From: Planctomycetota bacterium
Lineage (GTDB): Bacteria; Planctomycetota; Phycisphaerae; Sedimentisphaerales; SM23-30
NCBI GenBank assembly: GCA_029573975.1
Contig: JAKQBU010000370.1
Location: forward strand, 1 to 10,976
DNA length: 10,976 nucleotides
Direction: 5' to 3'
The notes beneath the pieces are model-generated. The model saw only the letters and a program-made list of their open reading frames with translations, was not told the origin of the DNA and did not search any database. Position numbers and translations under genes: made by a program. This document shows positions 1 to 6,075 of this stretch, in pieces (the stretch's first letter is position 1; the number at the start of each line of letters is the position of its first letter).

Positions 1-272
1 CCCGCTTCCGCCGGCTGATTTTCTTCTGTCCCAAACACACAGGTGACCTGCCCCCGCTCGTCCAGCCGGCTGAAGGCCTGCGTATAATCCTGCATCATCA
101 ACTGGTCCGGCTGGGCAATCGGACGCAGGTACATCTTGCCATAGGGTTCCGCCCCGCAGCCGGCCGAGCAGAACGCCGCTGCTGCACTCAGAATCCAGCC
201 CAAAAGCATCCGGCAGGGGGAGGATTTGCCCACAGCGCCGGCAAACGGGGAAGGTTGGGTGTTTTTTGTCAT
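1..272 (-). CDS. Putative lipoprotein, N-terminal part (runs off left edge)
   Basis: This minus-strand reading frame starts with ATG at 272 and stays open for 90 codons to the left edge of the window, so the C-terminus is missing. The start is preceded by AAGGA about 11 bases upstream, an acceptable ribosome binding site. The N-terminus has a polar stretch with basic residues (K3, K16, R21), a hydrophobic segment at about residues 22-37 (MLLGWILSAAAAF), then SAGC with Cys39, which reads as a lipobox. Signal peptidase II would cleave before Cys39 and lipidate it, tethering the protein to a membrane. The -3 position is Ser rather than the usual Leu, a mild departure. An internal Met22 would give a shorter signal peptide but has no visible ribosome binding site. 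The visible mature part (about 50 residues) matches no family I recognise. It lies 19 bases after the amidohydrolase gene on the same strand and is probably its operon partner. Confidence 0.65.
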   Translation of the reverse strand, partial: MTKNTQPSPFAGAVGKSSPCRMLLGWILSAAAAFCSAGCGAEPYGKMYLRPIAQPDQLMMQDYTQAFSRLDERGQVTCVFGTEENQPAEA

Positions 273-291
273 ATATCAGTTAATATCCTTT

Positions 292-1161
292 TCACGAAAC
301 TGTGCTTGGATCAGGCGCCGGCTTTTTCAGATGTAAGCCCAGCAGGCTCAGGCTGTCCCGTTCCACAATCCCGCGCAGGTGCTCGCGGGGAACGGCGGGC
401 AGGACCGAATCCAGCGAAATCTTGTTCAAATTGTACAGGGTTTCGACCGCCTCTTTCACCGTGTGGTTGGGATAGTCGCTGGCAAACAGGATTTTTTCGA
501 TGACTCCCAGTTCATAAGCCAGCCGCAGCGTCCGGTATGCCTGCCAGGGCTTATTGACCAGCCCGGCCATATCGGCAAAGACATTTTCATGTTTGGCCAG
601 CAGTGCGAACGTCTGCTCCACCCACGGACTGCCCAGATGCGAGATCACGATTTTCAAATTTGGAAAACTCTGGGCCACCTCGTCCAACAGCATGGGCTGC
701 GCGTAATTCAGCACCGCCGCCGCCGGCAGCTTTTCCCCGTGCAGGAAATAAACCGGCAGCGTCATCTCCTCCGCCAACTCGTACACCTGCATCGCCCGCG
801 AATCGCACGGATGATACCCCTGACAGGCCGGGCTAACTGTAATGCCGGAAAAACCCATCTGATTTTTATATTGACGCAGTTTTTCCCGGCAATCCACCTG
901 GCTGGGGTCCACTCCGGCAAATCCCAGCAGCCGGTCAGGTTGGCTGGAAACATATTCAAAAATATAATCATTTGGTATTTCAGCGTTTAGCGACTGACTG
1001 ACAAACCCCAGCACCAGCATCACCTCGGCGGGTTGGCACTCCGCCAGATGCCCTTCCGGTTTGGCTTGCGTGACTTCAGCTCTGGCCAGACAGGAAAAAT
1101 TCCCAGCCCCCCCCAGCTTATCGCGGCTTGGCCAGATATGGCCATGGCAGTCTATGATCAT
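292..1161 (-). CDS. Amidohydrolase family protein (TIM-barrel metal-dependent hydrolase)
   Basis: This 289-residue protein has the marks of the amidohydrolase_2 family (metal-dependent TIM-barrel hydrolases and decarboxylases). The first strand carries the metal-binding HxH at H6 and H8 (DCHGH). Further probable ligands or catalytic residues are H141 (FLHGE), H175 (IVISHLGSPW) and D229 (FASDYPNH), in the order expected for the barrel strands. There is no signal peptide, so it should be cytoplasmic. Length is normal for the family. The start ATG at 1161 is supported by AGGGA seven bases upstream. Family members hydrolyse or decarboxylate small cyclic or carboxylated substrates; the substrate here cannot be read from sequence. 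The next gene on the same strand, a putative lipoprotein, follows after 19 bases, which suggests co-transcription. The long plus-strand frame opposite it is a shadow. Confidence 0.85.
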   Translation of the reverse strand: MIIDCHGHIWPSRDKLGGAGNFSCLARAEVTQAKPEGHLAECQPAEVMLVLGFVSQSLNAEIPNDYIFEYVSSQPDRLLGFAGVDPSQVDCREKLRQYKNQMGFSGITVSPACQGYHPCDSRAMQVYELAEEMTLPVYFLHGEKLPAAAVLNYAQPMLLDEVAQSFPNLKIVISHLGSPWVEQTFALLAKHENVFADMAGLVNKPWQAYRTLRLAYELGVIEKILFASDYPNHTVKEAVETLYNLNKISLDSVLPAVPREHLRGIVERDSLSLLGLHLKKPAPDPSTVS

Positions 1162-1477
1162 AAAACAATCCCTGACTAAAAGATAAAATCAAGCCTTGCC
1201 GGCCTGGACCGGTCAGACCCGAGTCGGGAAAACCTTATTATTTCGCTAACTTCCTGTAAAACAAAGCCTTATCCGGCAACCCCGGCAATTCCACCCCCTT
1301 GCCGTCGCCTGCAAGTCAAAGCTTCCATACCCTCATCATACTATCCGACTTCCCCCGCCCCTGCAACAGTTTTTTATTGGTCGGAAAATCCCTTTATCGC
1401 CTGTGCTGACAAAAAAGTTTGGCTTGGAATAACCAATATGACCCAGAGGTGACCTCGAAAAAGGGCAGAAAAGTTGA
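1162..1477. other. Intergenic region, no gene recognised
   Basis: This 316-base gap separates the minus-strand amidohydrolase from the plus-strand recombinase remnant. It should hold the promoter for the amidohydrolase, but I see no convincing -35/-10 pair on that strand. It contains an 11-base palindrome CCCGAGTCGGG at 1218-1228 and a pair of 7-base inverted arms (TATTGGT at 1375-1381, ACCAATA at 1432-1438), neither followed by a T-run. On the plus strand, CTGACA (1406-1411) with AATAAC (1428-1433) is a weak promoter-like pair upstream of the recombinase remnant. No RNA gene or conserved small protein is visible. Confidence 0.5.
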
Positions 1478-1756
1478 ATGTCCTTATTTATTCCAACCGT
1501 TCAAGTTCCATCCCCAAAGTCTGAATTTATCCCCCAAACGACCGTTTATCTGCGAGTCAGTACGGCCCATAAGACCACCCGCAGCCTGAAATCCCATTTG
1601 GAATGCTGGCTCAACGCCCAGGATCCGGAAAAGCTGGGCAAAGTGGTATGGTACAGCGATACCGGTACCGGGAAAAACATGGGCCGGCCCCGCTGGGAAA
1701 AGTTACAGGAATCATTCAACGCCGGTTACGGGCCAAAGCGATCGTCTGAAAAATAA
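1478..1756 (+). pseudogene. Serine recombinase (resolvase/invertase) N-terminal remnant, frameshifted and truncated
   Basis: The open frame encodes 92 residues resembling only the first part of a serine recombinase catalytic domain. The signature YLRVST lies at residues 24-29, with S28 in the position of the nucleophilic serine. SLKSHLECW follows (36-44; family pattern SlesQ...), then WYSDTGTGKNMGRPRWEKL (58-76; family pattern y.D..sG...RP...l). Intact proteins continue with G-K-x-x-x-IVVWRLDRLGR and a long C-terminal DNA-binding region. Here the reading frame drifts at about 1721-1732. The expected continuation AKAIV is readable in another frame at 1732-1746 and is stopped at once by TGA (1747-1749), and no LDRLGR block follows. 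I therefore see a frameshift plus loss of everything downstream. The tandem repeats and the GC-rich ATPase lie immediately downstream, so this may mark an old insertion edge. It cannot encode an active recombinase. Confidence 0.7.
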
Positions 1757-1796
1757 AGCTTGCAAAAAGGAAAAGGAACGATAATTTTTATCTCAG

Positions 1797-1846
1797 GTGG
1801 TCGATTTTGATTCGTCCCTTTGTGTTCCATTTCAATCCGTCCCGTA
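1797..1846 (+). repeat. Two contiguous 25-bp imperfect direct repeats
   Basis: Copy 1 (1797-1821) and copy 2 (1822-1846) sit head to tail and match at 18 of 25 positions by direct comparison. The shared core is GTG-TC-ATTT--AT-CGTCCC. They fill most of the gap between the recombinase remnant and the ribosome binding site of the P-type ATPase, ending 27 bases before its ATG. Repeats of this kind occur at the ends of IS21-like and other insertion sequences, as transposase binding sites, and also as operators for transcription factors. The nearby recombinase debris slightly favours a mobile-element origin, but no transposase gene is present. Confidence 0.55.
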
Positions 1847-1873
1847 ACATGAGAGATTGAAGAGGAATACCCT

Positions 1874-4597
1874 ATGACCGATAACGCAAAGGCAACACAC
1901 AACTTGTGGCACAGCCACAGCAAGCAGGAGCTGTTTCAGAAGGTGGACTCCGGTGAACAGGGCCTTCAGACGGCGGAGGTGCGCCACCGCCTGGAGCAGT
2001 TTGGCCGCAATGCCCTGGAGGCCGAAGAGGCCGTCAGCGTGGTCAAGCTGGTGGCCAAACAGCTTCACAGCCCGTTGATCTATCTGCTGCTCGGCGCGGC
2101 GGCGCTGTCGCTGGCTACCGGCCATGCCATCGACGCGGCCGTCATCGCCGGCGTGGTGCTGCTGAACACGATTCTGGGAGCCTCTCAGGAGTACAAGGCT
2201 GGCCGGGCACTGGGAGCCCTGCGTGAATTGGCGGCCCCGCATGCGATGGTGCTTCGCGACGGCCGGCGGGTCGAGATCCCGGCCGAAGAACTCGTGCCCG
2301 GTGACATTTTTGTAATCGAGACGGGCGATCTGGTCGGCGCGGATGCGCGTGTAATCCAGGCCGTGGAACTGCACACCAACGAATCCGCCCTGACGGGCGA
2401 GGTGGAACCGGTCCATAAGGTTCCGGGCGTCGTGGAGGTGGACTGCCCGCTGGCCGAGCGCCGGAACATGGTCTGGATGTCCACGGCCGTAACGGCCGGG
2501 CGAGGGCAAGCCGTCGTCGTCGGTACGGGGATGAACACGGAATTGGGGCGGATCGCTGGGCAGGTCCGACAGGCCGGGCGCGAGCAAACGCCGCTTCAGC
2601 AGCGCATGGCCCGGCTGGGCGTGATATTGGGCGCAGCCGGCGTGGGGCTGGCGGTCCTGATCTTTCTGCTGGGCCTGCTTCGCGGCTACGAACTGGTCGA
2701 GATGCTGCTTTTCGCGGTGGCGGTGGCGGTCTCAGCCATCCCGGAAGGTCTGCCAGCCGTCATCAGCGTGACGCTGGCGCTGGGAGTGCAGCGTATGGCC
2801 CGCCGCAACGCGATCATTCGCCGCTTGCCAGCGGTGGAGACGCTGGGTTCGACCACGGTGATCTGCTCGGACAAGACCGGCACCATTACACGCAACGAGA
2901 TGACCGTCACCACACTGTGGACTCCTGCTGGTGCGTACGTCGTCACCGGATCGGGTCTCGAGCTGACGGGTGAGGTTCACCCCCAGGGTCAGCCGGAGCG
3001 AGGCGGAGAACTGAGCGACGACATACGGACGCTACTGCGGATCGGCCTGCTGTGCAATAACGCATCGCTCGCCCGCCAGGACGATGGCTGGAGTATCCGT
3101 GGGACGCCGACCGAGGGGGCAATCCTGATCGCGGCCCATAAGGCCCGTTTGGACATCGAGGCGCTGGTCAAGGGGCAGCCCCGCCTGGCCGAGGTGCCGT
3201 TCTCCAGCGAGCACAAGTACATGGCCACCCTTCAATCGTCCGAAACGGGCGGCGCGGTGGCGATGGTGAAGGGCGCGTCGGATCGGGTGTTGGGCTTCTG
3301 TACGCACGTGCTGATCGAAGGGCAAACGGTCGAGCTGACCGACCAGCGGCGCGCGGAGATCGAGGCGGCAAACGAACTTTTCGCCCGTCAGGCGCTTCGT
3401 GTCGTGGCGGGGGCGTTTCGGCCGATGGCTGAAGCGAGCGAGGAACTCCGGCGCGAGGACGTTGAGAAAGGCCTGGTTTTCGTCGGTCTGTGGGGACTGA
3501 TGGACCCGCCCCGCCCCGCGGCGATCCAGGCCGTGGCTGACGCCCAGGGGGCCGGTATCCGCGTGGTGATGATCACCGGCGACCATGCCCTGACGGCCCA
3601 GGCAATCGCCAGGCAGGCCGGCATTGTCTCCGGCGATAGCAGCGATGTGCTTACCGGCCGGGATATCGACGGCATGCCGCACGAGCAGCTCCAGGAACGT
3701 GTGAAGAGTGTATCGGTTTTCGCGCGGGTCTCGCCGGCCCACAAGCTTAAAATCCTTCATGCACTCAAGGCCAACGGCGAGATCGTGGCCATGACCGGCG
3801 ACGGGATCAACGACGCGCCGGCCCTGAAGGGCGCGGACATCGGTGTGGCCATGGGCCGGGCGGGTACACAGGTCGCCAAGGAGGCGGCCGATATGGTCCT
3901 GGCCGATGATGACTTCGCCACTATCATACATGCGATCGAGGATGGGCGGGTCACCTTCTCCAACCTGCAGCGAGTAGTGTTCTTCCTAATCACCACCAAC
4001 CTCGGCGAGATCATCACCCTGGCGGCGGCACTGGTGATCGGTATGCCGCTGCCGCTGACGGCCATCATGATCCTGTGGGTCAACCTGGTGACCGATGGGG
4101 CCTGCACTGTGCCGCTGGGCGTCGAGCCGAAGCACTGGGACGTGCTCAAACAGCCGCCCCGCCCCCCCGCAGCCGGCGTGCTGGGCTTGAAACTCATCCG
4201 CCGCATGCTGATCCTGGCTCCGCTCATGGCAGCCGGCACACTGGGCCTGTTTGTCTATGAGCTCTACGCCGGCAGCGCCAAGCACGCCCAGACCGTCGCC
4301 TTCACAACGCTGGCCGCCTTTCAGTGGTTCCACGCCATCAACGCCCGCACAAACTATGTGTCGATCCTGTCGGTGGGATTGCTGAGCAACCTGTGGTTAT
4401 GGCTGGGTATCGGCGTAGCCGTCATTCTCCAGTTCCTGGTGGTTTACACGCCTTTCGGGAATCTGCTGTTCGGCACCGAGCCGCTGGTTGCTCTGGACTG
4501 GTTACTGATCGTGGGAGTGAGCAGCTTGATCCTGATCATCGATGAAATCCTCAAACGCCTCAAGGTGCATGGCAAGCTGACGAATCGGACACCATGA
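1874..4597 (+). CDS. P2A-type cation-transporting P-type ATPase (Ca2+-ATPase-like)
   Basis: This complete 907-residue P-type ATPase should pump a cation, most likely Ca2+, across the cytoplasmic membrane at the cost of ATP. An N-terminal cation-ATPase domain spans about residues 11-80. Membrane helices fall at about 67-82, 86-104, 248-270, 274-298, 700-722, 727-745, 774-797, 806-822, 834-857 and 873-890. The phosphorylated aspartate is D333 in CSDKTGTIT. The actuator loop reads TGEV (174-177) instead of TGES. KGA is at 466-468, MITGD at 566-570 and TGDGINDAPALK at 641-652. Cation-site residues of the SERCA/PMR1 group are present: PEGLP (290-294), N709 and E712 in NLGE, and N737, T740 and D741 in VNLVTDG. 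The start is supported by GAGG about eight bases upstream. Sampled 60-base lines are about 70% GC, clearly above the sugar operon, suggesting a different origin. No regulator or metal-binding partner lies beside it. Ca2+ is the best guess; Mn2+ or another ion is possible. Confidence 0.93.
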   Translation: MTDNAKATHNLWHSHSKQELFQKVDSGEQGLQTAEVRHRLEQFGRNALEAEEAVSVVKLVAKQLHSPLIYLLLGAAALSLATGHAIDAAVIAGVVLLNTILGASQEYKAGRALGALRELAAPHAMVLRDGRRVEIPAEELVPGDIFVIETGDLVGADARVIQAVELHTNESALTGEVEPVHKVPGVVEVDCPLAERRNMVWMSTAVTAGRGQAVVVGTGMNTELGRIAGQVRQAGREQTPLQQRMARLGVILGAAGVGLAVLIFLLGLLRGYELVEMLLFAVAVAVSAIPEGLPAVISVTLALGVQRMARRNAIIRRLPAVETLGSTTVICSDKTGTITRNEMTVTTLWTPAGAYVVTGSGLELTGEVHPQGQPERGGELSDDIRTLLRIGLLCNNASLARQDDGWSIRGTPTEGAILIAAHKARLDIEALVKGQPRLAEVPFSSEHKYMATLQSSETGGAVAMVKGASDRVLGFCTHVLIEGQTVELTDQRRAEIEAANELFARQALRVVAGAFRPMAEASEELRREDVEKGLVFVGLWGLMDPPRPAAIQAVADAQGAGIRVVMITGDHALTAQAIARQAGIVSGDSSDVLTGRDIDGMPHEQLQERVKSVSVFARVSPAHKLKILHALKANGEIVAMTGDGINDAPALKGADIGVAMGRAGTQVAKEAADMVLADDDFATIIHAIEDGRVTFSNLQRVVFFLITTNLGEIITLAAALVIGMPLPLTAIMILWVNLVTDGACTVPLGVEPKHWDVLKQPPRPPAAGVLGLKLIRRMLILAPLMAAGTLGLFVYELYAGSAKHAQTVAFTTLAAFQWFHAINARTNYVSILSVGLLSNLWLWLGIGVAVILQFLVVYTPFGNLLFGTEPLVALDWLLIVGVSSLILIIDEILKRLKVHGKLTNRTP

Positions 4598-4667
4598 TGA
4601 AGAAAGGGGATTGAGGCACGGCACAACCGGATCCCATGTGTAGCGGACGAGGTCGTCGCTGTCCACG

Positions 4668-4688
4668 GCCTATGGGGGGAACATAGGC
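4668..4688. terminator. Hairpin in the convergent gap, possible weak terminator
   Basis: GCCTATG (4668-4674) and CATAGGC (4682-4688) form a perfect 7-bp stem with loop GGGGGAA. It lies 70 bases after the ATPase stop and 26 bases before the stop of the convergent regulator, where a shared terminator would be expected. Neither strand shows a T-run after the stem, so it is not a canonical intrinsic terminator. Confidence 0.35.
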
Positions 4689-4702
4689 TTAAGACCTTCC
4701 GC

Positions 4703-4720
4703 GGGGTAGTAGTTTACCCC
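4703..4720. repeat. Small inverted repeat across the regulator stop codon
   Basis: GGGGTA (4703-4708) and TACCCC (4715-4720) can pair as a 6-bp stem with a 6-base loop. The right arm includes part of the regulator's stop codon (TAA on the minus strand, 4714-4716). It could help end or stabilise the regulator transcript, but without a T-run the role is uncertain. Confidence 0.25.
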
Positions 4721-5874
4721 CGGCCATACCGCTGCCGAAACAACCGCAGATTCATGCCCTTTTCCTGCCGGAAGAGGCGGGCGAGGTTTTTGACATCGGG
4801 GTAGCCGAGCGAGCGGGCGATCTGGCTAACGGGCATATCGGTTTCCAGCAGCAGGCGGGACGCCTGTTCGACGCGGGCCCGGCGGATTTCCTGGTAAATG
4901 GACCGGCCCAGGGCCTTTTCAAACTTTTTGTACAGGCTGCGGCGGGAGATAGCCACTTCCCGGACGACATCCTCCACCTGGATGGTTTCCCGGACATGGC
5001 GGCGGATGAAGCGGACTGCCTGGGCGACCTCCGGATCGGCAATGGCTGAAACCTCGGTGGAGTTGCGGGTTACCACGTGCAGCGGCGGGATCACGATATC
5101 CTCGATAGGGACCTTTTCGCCGGCCATGAGCCGGTCCAGCCGTTCCGCCGCCTCGTAACCGGCCCGTTCGGTGTTCAAGACGATACTGGTCAGCGGCGGC
5201 CAGGCAAAGCCGCAGACGATTTCGTCGTTGCCCAGGCCAATGACGGCAATGTCTTCGGGTACGTGAAAAGGAGTGATTTTAATCGCCTCAAAGAGGTCGT
5301 GGCTGAAGTCGTCGGTGGCTACCATAATCGCCACCGGCTTGGGCAGCGTTTGTAACCATGCGGCGATCGGCTCCAGTTGGTCGGAGGCCAGATACCCGCT
5401 TTTGACCTGCTGTTTTTCATATTGGGCCACGGTAAAGCCGGCTTGCCGGATTCGCTGGGTGAAATGCTCGTACCGCTGCATGGACCAGAAGAAACGGGGA
5501 TTCTGGCCCCAAAAGGCAAAATGCCGGAAGTCCCGCTGCAGTAAGTATTCCGCCGCCATAACGCCGATGGCGGCATCATCGGTCACGAGGTTGATAAAGC
5601 TGGGGACCGGCTGGGAATACGGACATATGACGATGGGCACATCCAGGGAAAGGATATCCGGAAGGATTTTCTGTTCCCGGATGATAATTCCATCCACCTC
5701 GAGTTTTTTTATGTGGGAAAGGGTGATTTGCTCGCCGCCGGATACGGCTGGGATATTGCGGAAAAAGTTCCAGGGGCCGTGCAGGCGGGAGTAGCGGGCA
5801 ATGCCGCGCAGGATCCCCTGTTCATACGCCCGCGAGGGTTCCATCAGGACCAGTACTTTTTTCGGCTTACTCAT
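4714..5874 (-). CDS. XylR-like transcriptional regulator (sugar-binding domain + AraC HTH)
   Basis: This 386-residue protein is built like E. coli XylR (about 390 residues): a LacI/periplasmic-binding-protein-like effector domain, then an AraC-type DNA-binding domain. The N-terminal domain begins with KVLVLMEPSRAYEQGILRGI (6-25), typical of this subfamily, and includes VTDDAAIGVMAAEYLL (97-112) and the LacI-type stretch VPEDIAVIGLGNDE (205-218). The AraC domain spans about residues 283-383. Its first helix-turn-helix includes VEDVVREVAISRRSLYKKF (300-318) and its second VSQIARSLGYPDVKNLARLF (349-368). The start is supported by AGAGGG about eight bases upstream. The gene is divergent from a four-gene sugar-type operon, and the shared intergenic region carries a 21-bp-phased direct repeat next to the operon promoter, so it most likely activates that operon when its sugar ligand binds. 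Its own possible -10 (CATAAT on the minus strand, 5922-5927) overlaps the distal repeat, which would allow autoregulation. The ligand is unknown. Confidence 0.88.
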   Translation of the reverse strand: MSKPKKVLVLMEPSRAYEQGILRGIARYSRLHGPWNFFRNIPAVSGGEQITLSHIKKLEVDGIIIREQKILPDILSLDVPIVICPYSQPVPSFINLVTDDAAIGVMAAEYLLQRDFRHFAFWGQNPRFFWSMQRYEHFTQRIRQAGFTVAQYEKQQVKSGYLASDQLEPIAAWLQTLPKPVAIMVATDDFSHDLFEAIKITPFHVPEDIAVIGLGNDEIVCGFAWPPLTSIVLNTERAGYEAAERLDRLMAGEKVPIEDIVIPPLHVVTRNSTEVSAIADPEVAQAVRFIRRHVRETIQVEDVVREVAISRRSLYKKFEKALGRSIYQEIRRARVEQASRLLLETDMPVSQIARSLGYPDVKNLARLFRQEKGMNLRLFRQRYGRG

Positions 5875-5921
5875 CGCATTAACCCTCTAAAGAGTAAAAC
5901 AGTTTAGCAGGGATGTAAAGA

Positions 5922-5956
5922 ATTATGCACGAAATGAGGAATATTTTGCACAATAT
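5922..5956 (+). promoter_or_regulatory. Putative operator: two direct repeats 21 bp apart
   Basis: The half-sites ATTATGCACGAAAT (5922-5935) and ATTTTGCACAATAT (5943-5956) match at 11 of 14 positions, with the identical core TGCAC starting at 5926 and 5947. The 21-bp offset is two helical turns, the arrangement known for AraC-family proteins such as AraC at araI1-araI2. The proximal half-site ends four bases before the predicted -35 box of the operon, as for activators that contact RNA polymerase at the -35 region. The obvious binding partner is the adjacent XylR-like regulator; that assignment is inferred. Confidence 0.55.
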
Positions 5957-5960
5957 CGAG

Positions 5961-5988
5961 TTGCCGCTGCTGTGGGAGCCGGTACAAT
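5961..5988 (+). promoter_or_regulatory. Predicted sigma70-type promoter of the sugar operon
   Basis: TTGCCG (5961-5966, 4/6 to consensus) and TACAAT (5983-5988, 5/6) are separated by 16 bases. Transcription would start near 5995, leaving a leader of about 80 bases before the first gene. The weak -35 directly beside the putative operator fits an activator-dependent promoter. I see no riboswitch-like structure in the leader. Confidence 0.5.
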
Positions 5989-6075
5989 ACAGAGACTGTT
6001 CCGAATAGATTATGGCCGAACGAATCAAGATGTAACTCTTTTATTTTCAACTAATAAGAAAGAGAGGCATATGCC

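Noticed and set aside
379..990. Plus-strand open frame of 203 codons
   Set aside because: Antisense to the amidohydrolase, which has all its metal-binding motifs; no ribosome binding site or recognisable domain.
1375..1438. Inverted arms TATTGGT and ACCAATA, 50 bases apart, as possible ends of a mobile element
   Set aside because: Seven-base arms enclosing only 50 bases, with no target duplication, are likely chance.
1760..1787. TTGCAA with TAATTT or GATAAT as a promoter for the ATPase
   Set aside because: Spacing is 16 with a poor -10 or 14 with a good -10; neither is convincing.
1832..2587. Minus-strand open frame of 251 codons
   Set aside because: Antisense to the start of the ATPase and crossing its ribosome binding site; composition typical of a shadow.
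3032..3931. Minus-strand open frame of 299 codons
   Set aside because: It lies entirely antisense to the P-type ATPase, whose catalytic motifs are intact. The high GC content of the ATPase explains long antisense frames, and the translation shows no family motif.
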